Of a stretch of 64,000 nt of DNA, positions 57,088 through 64,000 are shown in pieces. The first letter of the stretch is position 1; the number at the start of each line of letters is the position of its first letter. The position numbers were made by a program, and so were the translations under genes. Origin of the DNA: Sphingopyxis terrae subsp. terrae NBRC 15098 (GTDB taxonomy: Bacteria > Pseudomonadota > Alphaproteobacteria > Sphingomonadales > Sphingomonadaceae); contig NZ_CP013342.1 in NCBI RefSeq assembly GCF_001610975.1, positions 2,985,001 through 3,049,000 on the forward strand, read 5' to 3'. Below the pieces are notes generated by a model. The model did not search any database, was not told where the DNA came from, and saw nothing but the letters and a program-made list of their open reading frames with translations.

Positions 57088-58233
57088 ATGCCTCGCCGCG
57101 CTGCCCGAGCCGCCCTGCCGCTTCCCGACCTTGTGGTGCTTGTCCTGCAGGGGGGCGGTGCGCTTGGCGCCTTTCAGGCGGGCGTTTACGAAGCGCTGAT
57201 CGATCTGGGGATCGAACTCGATTGGGTCGCGGGCATTTCGATCGGGGCGATCAACGCCGCCATCATCGCGGGCAATCCGCGCGACGAGGCGGTCGGAAAG
57301 ATGCGCGCCTTTTGGGAGGGCGTGTCGTCGGCGCTGCCCTCGCTACCGGTGGTCGACAATGATGCGGTGCGTGAGTGGGTGCATCTGGGCGCTGCCGCGC
57401 AGGTCGCGAGTTTCGGGGTGCCGGGATTTTTCGTTCCGCGCATCCCGCCGCCGCTTTTCGCCGAACGGCAAACGCCTGCCGCGGTCAGCTATTATGACAC
57501 GACGCCGCTGATCGCGACGCTCGACCGGCTGATCGACTGGGATCGGCTCAACACGGGCAATGTCCGGCTTTCGGTCGGCGCGGTCGCGGTCGAGACGGGC
57601 AATTTCCGCTATTTCGATACCCGCACCGACCGGATCGACGCGCGGCATATCATGGCGTCGGGCGCCTTGCCGCCGGGACTGCCGCCGATCGAAATCGACG
57701 GGCATTGGTATTGGGATGGCGGGCTGGTGTCGAACACGCCGCTCGAGCATGTGGTCGAGGCGGCGCACGAGGATATGCTCGTCTTTCAGGTCGATCTTTT
57801 CCCGGCGCGCGGCGATCGTCCGCACGATCTGGAAGAGGCCTGGTCGCGCGAAAAGGATATCCGCTATTCGAGCCGTACGCGGCGCATTTCCGACGGTCTG
57901 GTACGGCGGCGCAAGGAGCATGCGTTGATCGATCGGATGCTGGCGAAGCTGCCGCCCGAGGCGCGCGATCTGCCCGAGGTCAAGGCGGTCCAGAAGATGG
58001 TCGATTGCAAGGCGCTGAACGTCGTGCAGCTCATTCATCAACCGCCCGCCTGGCAAACCGGTGCGCGCGATTTCGAATTCTCGCGCTCGACGATGGAGGC
58101 CAATTGGGCGCTCGGCCGCGCCGCGGTCGAAGCGGCGATGAAGGACGGGCATCTTCTTGCCGAAAGCATCGCCGAAGGGCGATCGGACAGTTTCGCGGTG
58201 CAGGCCGACCTGCTGCGGCCCAAGGCCGGCTGA
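57088..58233 (+). CDS. Patatin-like phospholipase, DUF3734-type
   Basis: A 381-residue patatin-fold lipase. The oxyanion loop is QGGGALGAFQAG, the nucleophile elbow GISIGAINA (Ser51), and the catalytic aspartate is in WYWDGGLVSNTP near residue 210. The C-terminal part (IRYSSRTRRISDGLVRRRKE, SRSTMEANW) matches the DUF3734 tail found in many proteobacterial patatins. The likely activity is acyl-ester hydrolysis of lipids. It is followed by a 3-hydroxybutyrate dehydrogenase gene after 37 bases, a pairing that has led to speculation about polyhydroxybutyrate turnover; that is not shown here. Confidence 0.92.
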   Translation: MPRRAARAALPLPDLVVLVLQGGGALGAFQAGVYEALIDLGIELDWVAGISIGAINAAIIAGNPRDEAVGKMRAFWEGVSSALPSLPVVDNDAVREWVHLGAAAQVASFGVPGFFVPRIPPPLFAERQTPAAVSYYDTTPLIATLDRLIDWDRLNTGNVRLSVGAVAVETGNFRYFDTRTDRIDARHIMASGALPPGLPPIEIDGHWYWDGGLVSNTPLEHVVEAAHEDMLVFQVDLFPARGDRPHDLEEAWSREKDIRYSSRTRRISDGLVRRRKEHALIDRMLAKLPPEARDLPEVKAVQKMVDCKALNVVQLIHQPPAWQTGARDFEFSRSTMEANWALGRAAVEAAMKDGHLLAESIAEGRSDSFAVQADLLRPKAG

Positions 58234-58270
58234 CCGCCATCATTATCTCCCCCCGAAGAAAGGATTATTT

Positions 58271-59056
58271 ATGCGACTGCAAGGCAAGACGGCTCTCGTC
58301 ACTGGATCGACGTCGGGCATCGGCCTCGGCATTGCCAAGGCGCTCGCCGCCGAGGGCGCGAACATCATCATCAACGGCTTCGGCGAAGCGGCGGCGATCG
58401 AAGCCGAACGCGCGGCGCTGCAGGTGCTGAACAGCGGCAAGGCCGCCTATGATGGTGCCGACCTGACCAAGCCCGACGAGATCGAGGCGATGTTCAAGCG
58501 CGCCGACAAGGACATGGGCGGCGTCGACATCCTCGTGAACAATGCGGGCATGCAATATGTCGCGCCGGTCGAGGATTTCCCGGTCGAAAAATGGGACATG
58601 ATCATCGCGCTCAACCTGACCGCGGCTTTCCACACGATCCGCCATGCGGTTCCGGGGATGCGCAAGAAGGGATGGGGGCGGATCATCGGGACCGCATCGG
58701 CGCACTCGCTCGTCGCCTCGCCGTTCAAATCGGCCTATGTCACCGCGAAACATGGTCTGGCTGGCCTGACCAAGACGGTTGCGCTGGAAGTTGCCGATGC
58801 GGGCATCACGGTCAATTGCATCAGCCCCGGCTATGTCTGGACGCCGCTCGTCGAAAACCAGATCCCCGATACGATGAAGGCGCGGCATATGACGCGCGAG
58901 CAGGTCATCAACGACGTGCTGCTCGCTGGTCAGCCGACCAAGCAGTTCGTGACGGTCGAGCAAGTGGCCGCGATCGCCGCCTTCCTGACCCGCGACGAGG
59001 CCGCGAACATCACTGGCGCCAATCTGAGCGTCGATGGCGGCTGGACCGCCGCCTGA
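58271..59056 (+). CDS. bdhA: D-3-hydroxybutyrate dehydrogenase
   Basis: A 261-residue SDR enzyme oxidising 3-hydroxybutyrate to acetoacetate. NAD-binding TGSTSGIG, NNAG, catalytic Ser143 (TASAHSL), Tyr156 and Lys160 (YVTAK), then SPGYVWTPLVENQIPD and the EQVAAIAAFLTRDEAANITGAN ending all match 3-hydroxybutyrate dehydrogenases rather than generic SDRs. A strong AAAGGA ribosome site precedes the ATG. Together with the upstream patatin gene it probably forms an operon for ketone-body or PHB-related carbon use. Confidence 0.92.
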   Translation: MRLQGKTALVTGSTSGIGLGIAKALAAEGANIIINGFGEAAAIEAERAALQVLNSGKAAYDGADLTKPDEIEAMFKRADKDMGGVDILVNNAGMQYVAPVEDFPVEKWDMIIALNLTAAFHTIRHAVPGMRKKGWGRIIGTASAHSLVASPFKSAYVTAKHGLAGLTKTVALEVADAGITVNCISPGYVWTPLVENQIPDTMKARHMTREQVINDVLLAGQPTKQFVTVEQVAAIAAFLTRDEAANITGANLSVDGGWTAA

Positions 59057-59138
59057 GGGCGCTTGCGCGCGTCCCGCCCTTGAGCATTCGTCCGTCGCCT
59101 CCTAAGGGTTAACCAAAGCCGATCAGGAGAGACGGAGA

Positions 59139-59783
59139 ATGCGGGGTCGCACTACGCTTGTTTCTACCCTGGCGCTGGGGTTGACCCTTGGCGCCTGCCA
59201 GACCGTGCCCGCCGTGCCGCCTTCGGCGGCCGACGCCCTTGCGTCCGCAGGAACGTGGCGCGCGACGGCGACCGATCAGGACAAGGAACGCATACGCAGC
59301 TGGTACAAGAGCTGGCAGGCGGCGCTGACCGATGCGCGCGCGAAAGGCTACGGCGCCGAAATCGAGCGCGAGGGCGTTTTGCTCGAGCCGATGGCGGCGC
59401 TGCCCAATCCGCACATTCCCGCCGGCGATTACCGGTGCCGGACGATCAAGCTCGGTACGCAGGGGCGCAGCACGCTCGCCTATATCGCTTATGACCGGTT
59501 CCGGTGCCGCATCGCCGACGAGCAGGGCATCGCGAGCTTCGTCAAGCTGACCGGATCGCAGCGTCCCGTGGGCCTGATCTTTCCCGACAGCCTGAACCGG
59601 CAGGTCTTTCTGGGCACGTTGCAGCTTGGCGACGAACGGCTGGCCATCGATTATGGTACCGACCGCATGCGCGATATGGCGGGGCTGCTCGAACGGATTG
59701 GCGACAATCGCTGGCGGCTGGTGCTGCCGGCGCCGGCCTATGAATCCTTGCTCGACGTGATCGAGCTGGTTCCCGCAAACTGA
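59139..59783 (+). CDS. DUF4893 lipoprotein
   Basis: A 214-residue lipoprotein: signal peptide MRGRTTLVSTLALGLTLGAC with the lipobox cysteine at 20. The mature part has RSWYKSWQAALTDARAKGY, GDYRCRTIKLG and RPVGLIFPDSLNRQVFLG, the pattern of DUF4893, an alphaproteobacterial envelope family of unknown function. An AGGAGAGACGG stretch supplies the ribosome site. It is followed by an M20 hydrolase gene after 43 bases. Confidence 0.88.
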   Translation: MRGRTTLVSTLALGLTLGACQTVPAVPPSAADALASAGTWRATATDQDKERIRSWYKSWQAALTDARAKGYGAEIEREGVLLEPMAALPNPHIPAGDYRCRTIKLGTQGRSTLAYIAYDRFRCRIADEQGIASFVKLTGSQRPVGLIFPDSLNRQVFLGTLQLGDERLAIDYGTDRMRDMAGLLERIGDNRWRLVLPAPAYESLLDVIELVPAN

Positions 59784-59826
59784 CGGAAAAATTTGACGGA
59801 CGAGATTGACGGACAAAGGGGGATTT

Positions 59827-61140
59827 ATGCGGATTTTGTGGACGGGCGTTGCGGCACTGGCGCTGACGATGCCGGCGGCGGCGCAATCGCTGGGCGATCA
59901 GGTGCAGCAGCAGATGCCCTCGTTGATGGCGATCTACAAGGATCTGCACGCCAACCCCGAACTCAGCTTCATGGAGGTGCGCTCGGCCGGCATTCTCGCC
60001 ACCGAAGCGCGCAAGCTCGGCTTCGATGTCACCGAAAAGGTTGGCGGAACCGGCGTCGTCGCCGTGATGAAGAACGGCCCCGGTCCGGTGGTGCTGGTGC
60101 GCGCGGACATGGACGGATTGCCGGTGACCGAACAGACGGGCCTGCCCGGTGCGTCAAAGGTTCGCGTGACCACCAAGGAAGGCGTCGAAACCGGCGTGAT
60201 GCATGCGTGCGGCCACGATACGCACATGACGTCGTGGATCGGCACCGCGCGGCTGATGGCGGCGAACAAGGATAAATGGTCGGGAACGCTGGTGATGATC
60301 GGCCAACCCGCCGAGGAGCGCGGCGCGGGCGCGCGGATGATGCTCGAGGATGGGCTCTATACCCGCTTTCCGAAGCCGGAATATGCGCTCGCCTTCCACG
60401 ACGCAGCGCAGTTTCCGGCCGGAGCGATCGGCTACACGCCGGGCTATGCGCTCGCCAATGTCGATAGCGTCGACATATTGGTAAAGGGCGTCGGCGGTCA
60501 TGGCGCCTATCCGCAGGCAACCAAGGATCCGATCGTGCTGGCGAGCCGGATCGTCACCGCGCTGCAAACGCTCGTGTCGCGTGAAATCAGCCCGCTCGAC
60601 AGCGCCGTCGTCACCGTCGGCAGTTTCCATGCCGGCGCGAAGCATAATATCATCCCCGACGAGGCGCGACTGCAGTTGACGGTTCGCAGCTATACCGACG
60701 AGGTGCGCAACCATCTGCTCGACGGCATTGCGCGCGTGGCCAAGGGCGAAGCGATCGCCGCAGGCCTCCCCGACGACAAATTGCCGGTGGTCAGCGTCGA
60801 AAAGGACGAATTCACGCCCTCGACCTTCAACACCCCCGATTTTACCGAGGATATGGCGGCGTTCCTGACGACGCGCTTTGGCGACAAGCGCGTCATCAAG
60901 ATGCCGCCGGTCATGGGCGGCGAGGATTTCGGCCGCTTCTCACGCGATGACAAGGACATCAAGAGCCTGATCATCTGGGTCGGCGGCGTGCCGCAGGCCA
61001 AACTCGATGCGGCGAAGAAGGAAGGGCGGACCCTGCCCAGCCTTCACTCGCCCTTCTGGGCGCCCGACGCGCCCGCGGTCATCTCGACCGCGACCGAGGC
61101 GCTGACGTCGATGGCGATGAAGCTGATGCCGAAGGGGTGA
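59827..61140 (+). CDS. Secreted M20-family amidohydrolase
   Basis: A 437-residue zinc hydrolase of the M20/ILL-type (hippurate hydrolase, N-acyl amino acid amidohydrolase) with signal peptide (MRILWTGVAALALTMPAAAQ). Motifs are DLHANPELSFME, VLVRADMDGLPV, HACGHDTHMTS with the bridging cysteine, QPAEERGAGARMML, and GGHGAYPQATKDP in the dimer domain. It probably releases amino acids from N-acyl or dipeptide substrates in the periplasm. The start at 59827 has a GGGGGA-type site; an ATG at 59806 would precede the signal peptide and is unlikely. Confidence 0.93.
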   Translation: MRILWTGVAALALTMPAAAQSLGDQVQQQMPSLMAIYKDLHANPELSFMEVRSAGILATEARKLGFDVTEKVGGTGVVAVMKNGPGPVVLVRADMDGLPVTEQTGLPGASKVRVTTKEGVETGVMHACGHDTHMTSWIGTARLMAANKDKWSGTLVMIGQPAEERGAGARMMLEDGLYTRFPKPEYALAFHDAAQFPAGAIGYTPGYALANVDSVDILVKGVGGHGAYPQATKDPIVLASRIVTALQTLVSREISPLDSAVVTVGSFHAGAKHNIIPDEARLQLTVRSYTDEVRNHLLDGIARVAKGEAIAAGLPDDKLPVVSVEKDEFTPSTFNTPDFTEDMAAFLTTRFGDKRVIKMPPVMGGEDFGRFSRDDKDIKSLIIWVGGVPQAKLDAAKKEGRTLPSLHSPFWAPDAPAVISTATEALTSMAMKLMPKG

Positions 61141-61271
61141 TCGGCGGATTGGGGCCGACGCGCTGACCTGATTCGGGCGGCTCGGTCGCAGGCATGATCG
61201 GCCTGGCCCTAGCGCCATTTCCCAAATAAATTGGGATGGACCTGTCGGTGGCGCTGTGGTGAGCAAAATCC
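61141..61271. promoter_or_regulatory. Promoter region of the LuxR-type regulator, with CCCAA/TTGGG palindrome
   Basis: In this 131-base gap an inverted repeat CCCAA-TTGGG with five-base spacer lies at 61221-61235, 37 bases before the ATG. Such placement is compatible with autoregulation by the encoded protein, but the arms are short. Confidence 0.35.
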
Positions 61272-62096
61272 ATGTCTGCGAATGACCCGTTTCCCGGCTT
61301 GTCTGCGCGTCTTACCGACCGGGAAGTGGAGGTTTTGCGCCTGTTGGTCGCCGGGCATACCGTCAAGACCATCGCGGCGCGCCTGGGGCGTTCGGAAACC
61401 TCGATCAATGAGCGCCTGCGCTCCGCCCGCCGCAAGACGGGGGTCGGCAGCAGCCGCGAATTGGCGCGCCTTCTCGACCTCCAAGAAACTTGTGACGAAA
61501 ATATCGATCTTCCGAAACCGCCCTCCGATGTGGAGCCGTTGGCGCACACCGCAACCATCGGGGTTCGCGGTTCGAAAGGATTGATCGCCATGCTCTTTGC
61601 AATATCCCTGGCCGCCGCCGGGTTGATGTTTGCGGCCGCCCCGTCCGATGACCAGCCGGGTTCATCGAACGCCGCCCATGATACGGCATCGCGTTCCTTG
61701 CCGCTGGTCGGAAGATGGTCGCTGGACGCATCGCAGTTGCCCGAAAAAGAACGGCCCCGGCGAGTGACGATCAGCTTCCGGCCGGCGCAGGACGGCAAGT
61801 GGACAACGCGCGTCGAAATCGTCGCGCCCGACGGCTCGGTCAAATATTCGGAATCGACCGCCGCGCTCGATGGCGTCGCCGTGCCGATCACCGGCAATAT
61901 GGGGTTCATCGACACCGTCGCCCTGCGTCAGCCGGCACCGGACACATTGGTCATGACATTGGGAAAGGCAGGCACCCGGGTATCGACGCGGGTCTATACC
62001 GTCGCCAAGGATCTGAAATCGATGACCGAAACGATCGTCTGGTCGAGCGACAATAGCCAGAAGCTGGAAACCACGCATTTCAATCGCGTCGAGTGA
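61272..62096 (+). CDS. Membrane-anchored LuxR-type regulator with extracytoplasmic domain
   Basis: A 274-residue protein with an unusual order: an N-terminal LuxR/GerE helix-turn-helix (residues 13-70: LTDREVEVLRLLVAGHTVKTIAARLGR, ETSINERLRSARRKTG), a linker, one transmembrane span at about 103-123 (IAMLFAISLAAAGLMFAAA), and an outward domain of about 150 residues with beta-strand character (PLVGRWSLDASQLPE..., VTISFRPAQDGKW). By topology, the DNA-binding part is cytoplasmic and the other end periplasmic, like ToxR/CadC one-component sensors but with a LuxR fold. The outer domain resembles a small lipocalin-like beta barrel; this is a visual guess. Ligand and targets unknown. Confidence 0.85.
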   Translation: MSANDPFPGLSARLTDREVEVLRLLVAGHTVKTIAARLGRSETSINERLRSARRKTGVGSSRELARLLDLQETCDENIDLPKPPSDVEPLAHTATIGVRGSKGLIAMLFAISLAAAGLMFAAAPSDDQPGSSNAAHDTASRSLPLVGRWSLDASQLPEKERPRRVTISFRPAQDGKWTTRVEIVAPDGSVKYSESTAALDGVAVPITGNMGFIDTVALRQPAPDTLVMTLGKAGTRVSTRVYTVAKDLKSMTETIVWSSDNSQKLETTHFNRVE

Positions 62097-62152
62097 TCGA
62101 CGCGTAGCGTCCCGTCGCCGGCAGGCGTTCTCCCAAATGTCCCCGGGAGGAC

Positions 62153-62181
62153 TTGCAAGCGGCGGGGCGCTATCCTACATT
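62153..62181 (+). promoter_or_regulatory. Sigma-70-like promoter for the DUF465-terC transcript
   Basis: TTGCAA at 62153-62158 and TACATT at 62176-62181 are separated by 17 bases, close to consensus. Transcription would begin near 62188, just before the structured leader, leaving a leader of about 160 bases. Confidence 0.6.
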
Positions 62182-62193
62182 TGAAAAGTGCGG

Positions 62194-62314
62194 GCCGGGC
62201 CCCTCTGGCGTCGGCGGGATATTTCCCGCCACGTGATGTCGGACCGCATCGGGTGACACCGATGCCTTGGCGGCCCATCCTCCCCCCTACCAAAGGGCCC
62301 GGCATCGGCGTCAC
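62194..62314 (+). promoter_or_regulatory. Structured leader RNA with two alternative folds (riboswitch-like)
   Basis: Fold one: an outer stem GCCGGGCCC/GGGCCCGGC (62194-62202 with 62295-62303) encloses two hairpins, GGCGGGA/TCCCGCC with TATT loop (62213-62230) and GCATCGG/CCGATGC with six-base loop (62246-62265). Fold two: GTGACACCGATGCC (62253-62266) pairs with GGCATCGGCGTCAC (62301-62314) over 14 bp, which breaks the second hairpin and the outer stem, and is followed by CTGTTTT. Such mutually exclusive stems are typical of attenuators and riboswitches. The downstream TerC family is often under the manganese yybP-ykoY riboswitch, but I do not find that class's conserved loop sequence. Confidence 0.6.
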
Positions 62315-62347
62315 CTGTTTTGAGCAATCTCAATCAGGAGGCGCCTT

Positions 62348-62530
62348 ATGTCCATGAATACCCACATTTATCGATTGACCGTGCTGCACCGCAAGCTCGA
62401 CGACGCCGTGCGTCGCGAGCGCGGACGGCGTGGCGGCGATCCGTTTCGCCTGTTGCGGCTGAAGAAGCTGAAGCTGGCGGTCAAGGATCGCCTTGCCATG
62501 CTCGCGCGGCGCCCGGCCTTCGGCCGCTAA
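62348..62530 (+). CDS. DUF465 (YdcH-family) protein
   Basis: A 60-residue basic protein matching DUF465: THIYRLTVLHRKLDDAVRRE then RLLRLKKLKLAVKDRLAML, i.e. a helical hairpin with the family's LKK.KL..KD.L core. Function unknown; it is a small cytoplasmic protein widespread in proteobacteria. An AGGAG ribosome site stands seven bases before the ATG at 62348 (62354 is also possible). It lies between the structured leader and the TerC gene. Confidence 0.85.
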   Translation: MSMNTHIYRLTVLHRKLDDAVRRERGRRGGDPFRLLRLKKLKLAVKDRLAMLARRPAFGR

Positions 62531-62550
62531 CCATCGATAATCCATGATAT

Positions 62551-62592
62551 GGGCGCGTCGCTTGCGAGCGGCGCGTCCCTTCTTTTGGGACG
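62551..62592 (+). promoter_or_regulatory. Competing hairpins before terC
   Basis: A GC-rich imperfect stem at 62551-62579 runs into CCTTCTTTT, and a second perfect stem, CGTCCC/GGGACG (62574-62579 with 62587-62592, loop TTCTTTT), shares its right arm. The second hairpin ends eight bases before the terC ATG and covers the place where a ribosome site would be. Either an attenuating terminator or a translational gate is plausible. Confidence 0.45.
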
Positions 62593-62599
62593 GACGCAT

Positions 62600-63586
62600 A
62601 TGGAATTTCTGTTTTCCGACTGGCTCGGCACGCCGGTCTGGTTCTGGGCCGCCTTCATCGTCCTTGTCGTCGCGCTGACCGCATTCGACCTTGGCATCCT
62701 GCACAAGGAGAACAAGGAGATGGGGATCGGCGAGAGCCTGAAGCTCTCGGCGCTCTATATCGGCATCGCGCTGGCCTTCGGCGCCTGGATCTGGGCGGAG
62801 AAGGGCGGCGAGGCCGGCCTGCAATATTATACGGGCTTCTTCATCGAGAAGGCGCTGTCGATCGACAATATCTTCGTTATCTCGCTGATCTTCGCGACTT
62901 TTGCCATCCCCGCGCGCTATCAGTATCGCGCGCTGCTGTGGGGCATCGTCGCGGTGATCGTGCTGCGCGGGATCATGATCGCGGGCGGCGCGGCGCTGGT
63001 TACCGAATATGAATGGCTGCTCTATGTCTTCGCCGCCTTTCTGGTCTTCACCGGCGTCAAGATGCTGTTCGCGAGCGACAAGCCGATGGACGTTGCGGGC
63101 AATCCGGTCGTCCGCTGGCTGTCACGGCACATTCCGATCACGCCCGACCTGCACGGCGAAAAATTCTTCGTCCGCACGATCGACAAGAAGAGCGGCAAGC
63201 TCGCGCTCGCCGCGACGCCGTTGTTCCTGGCGCTGGTGGTCATCAATCTGGCCGACCTCGTTTTCGCGGTCGATAGTGTGCCGGCGATCTTCGCGATCAC
63301 GACCGACACCTTCATCGTCTATACGTCGAACATCATGGCGATCCTCGGTCTTCGCGCGCTCTATTTCGCGCTCGCCGCGATGGTGCACCGTTTCCACTAT
63401 CTGAAATATGCGCTGGCGCTGGTGCTCGTCTTCATCGGGTCGAAGATCTTCGTCGCCGACTTCCTGCTCGGCGGGGCCAAATTCCCGCCGCTGATCAGCC
63501 TGGGCGTCACGGTCGCGTTGATCGCCGGCGGCGTGCTCTGGTCGCTCGTTAAGACGAAGGACGGCGACGCATCGGCATCCACATAG
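62600..63586 (+). CDS. TerC-family (Alx-like) metal exporter
   Basis: A 328-residue polytopic membrane protein with about nine spans. The family's acidic motifs are present: VALTAFDLGIL, EKALSIDNIFVISLIF and NLADLVFAVDSVPAIFAIT, whose aspartates are thought to bind metal. Alx/TerC proteins export manganese, in some bacteria to charge exoenzymes. The start at 62600 (MEFLFSDWLG) gives the standard N terminus; 62549 is an unlikely alternative. It lies 69 bases after the DUF465 gene and shares its leader. Confidence 0.94.
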   Translation: MEFLFSDWLGTPVWFWAAFIVLVVALTAFDLGILHKENKEMGIGESLKLSALYIGIALAFGAWIWAEKGGEAGLQYYTGFFIEKALSIDNIFVISLIFATFAIPARYQYRALLWGIVAVIVLRGIMIAGGAALVTEYEWLLYVFAAFLVFTGVKMLFASDKPMDVAGNPVVRWLSRHIPITPDLHGEKFFVRTIDKKSGKLALAATPLFLALVVINLADLVFAVDSVPAIFAITTDTFIVYTSNIMAILGLRALYFALAAMVHRFHYLKYALALVLVFIGSKIFVADFLLGGAKFPPLISLGVTVALIAGGVLWSLVKTKDGDASAST

Positions 63587-63690
63587 GAAGCGTGCGGGCC
63601 GTCTTTACCTCCCGACAGGGTGGAGGCGGCCCGAACTGCAGCCTGCATGGGAACTCCAGCAGAAAATGCCGGAGCGGCCAGCGGACCGGA
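63587..63690. other. Convergent gap with weak hairpin
   Basis: Between the TerC gene and the leftward hypothetical, GGGCCG and CGGCCC arms with inner CCTCC/GGAGG pairing form a GC-rich hairpin (about 63609-63633). No clear T-run follows on either side. Nothing coding is seen. Confidence 0.35.
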
Positions 63691-63990
63691 TTAGATCGAC
63701 AGGACGAGCGTGTCTTCGTCCTTCGGCGCCACGGGCTCAAAGGCCGGGAGCGGGTCGAAGCCTTCGTCGACCAGCTCGGTCTGCGCCAGTCCATCGAGCT
63801 TGAAATGGCCGAGCCGGCGCTCGTCGTCGGAACGCCAATTCTTGTCGAGGTTGAGCGCGCTGACGAACAGCGCGCCGTGGCGTTCGAACATCAGATGCGG
63901 CGCGAGGCGCATCACATTGCCATTGTAGCGCGCGGTCACGGTTCGCTTGCGCGCGATGGCTTCCATCAGTTTCAGTCGGGTATCGTTCAT
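63691..63990 (-). CDS. Small WYL-like hypothetical protein
   Basis: A 99-residue protein, MNDTRLKLMEAIARKRTVTA onward. The segments VTARYNGNVMRLAPHLMFERHGALFVSAL and GHFKLDGLAQTELVDEGF look like a stand-alone WYL-type beta domain, which in larger proteins binds nucleotides or nucleic acid ends and regulates transcription. It lacks a DNA-binding domain. The WYL assignment is by eye. Neighbours upstream lie outside the window, so its operon is unknown. Confidence 0.7.
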   Translation of the reverse strand: MNDTRLKLMEAIARKRTVTARYNGNVMRLAPHLMFERHGALFVSALNLDKNWRSDDERRLGHFKLDGLAQTELVDEGFDPLPAFEPVAPKDEDTLVLSI

Positions 63991-64000
63991 GGGGAGATGC

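Noticed and set aside
62188-62347. Assignment of the terC leader to the yybP-ykoY manganese riboswitch
   Set aside because: The gene context fits, but I cannot find the conserved loop sequence of that class on the coding strand, so the leader is left unnamed.
1-64000. tRNA, rRNA, CRISPR arrays, prophage or insertion sequences
   Set aside because: No clover-leaf-like stretch, rRNA segment, regular spacer-repeat pattern, integrase or transposase was seen when reading through the window; very small elements could be missed by eye.

Overview
The window is chromosomal DNA of a high-GC alphaproteobacterium. It is most likely a sphingomonad close to Sphingopyxis; this is an inference from gene content, from FecI/FecR/TonB-receptor and NodT-type efflux architecture, from short intergenic palindromes of the kind common in sphingomonads, and from strong G/C third-position bias. 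I see no rRNA, tRNA, phage, insertion sequence or CRISPR array. Coding density is very high, no gene-free stretch exceeds 300 bases, and many genes overlap by four bases.

Layout. 1-4 kb: end of a sensor kinase, a PspC protein with a tiny membrane protein, recF, and an acyl-CoA synthetase. 4-10 kb: a lipoprotein, a frameshifted endonuclease/exonuclease/phosphatase gene, and a FecI-FecR-TonB receptor unit. 10-15 kb: an envelope-sugar set (DUF2334 deacetylase-like, two GT4 glycosyltransferases, DUF2141 protein, polytopic membrane protein). 14.6-21 kb: a TetR gene divergent from a complete MFP-RND-OMF efflux operon. 21-27 kb: cytochrome bd (cydABX, with a 36-residue CydX) divergent from its assembly ABC exporter cydDC. 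27-40 kb: a sulfur and efflux island, detailed below. 40-48 kb: an IclR-controlled CoA-thioester operon whose enzymes look like methylsuccinyl-CoA dehydrogenase, mesaconyl-CoA C1-C4 transferase and a matching hydratase, with thiolase, SDR and a second dehydrogenase. 48-53 kb: an FdhF/YdeP-like molybdoenzyme with mobA and fdhD, and a further acyl-CoA dehydrogenase. 53-64 kb: a HerA-like ATPase, amidohydrolase, zinc peptidase, patatin plus 3-hydroxybutyrate dehydrogenase, DUF4893 lipoprotein, M20 amidohydrolase, a membrane-anchored LuxR-type regulator, then DUF465 and TerC genes behind a structured leader, and a WYL-like hypothetical.

The most interesting system is at 27.4-40 kb. Sulfide:quinone oxidoreductase (cysteines 129, 161 and 355 placed as in characterised SQR), a DUF2892 protein and a TolC-type channel are transcribed leftward. 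A rhodanese, an RND adaptor, an RND pump, a BigR/SqrR-type ArsR repressor and a ClC channel are transcribed rightward from the same intergenic region. An ETHE1-like persulfide dioxygenase and a TauE/SafE permease form a third unit. Three matching palindromes (arms AATATTA[C/G], six-base spacer) lie in exactly the two promoter regions of these units. The three parts of one tripartite efflux pump are therefore split across a promoter shared with sulfide oxidation genes, which suggests a persulfide/sulfide-responsive regulon that includes an efflux pump and a ClC channel. It sits beside cytochrome bd, which is known to resist sulfide.

A second candidate is the leader at about 62.19-62.31 kb, in front of DUF465-TerC. 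It follows a good sigma-70 promoter and can form two mutually exclusive structures, the second followed by a short T-run. It looks like a riboswitch-style attenuator, but I could not match it to a known class.
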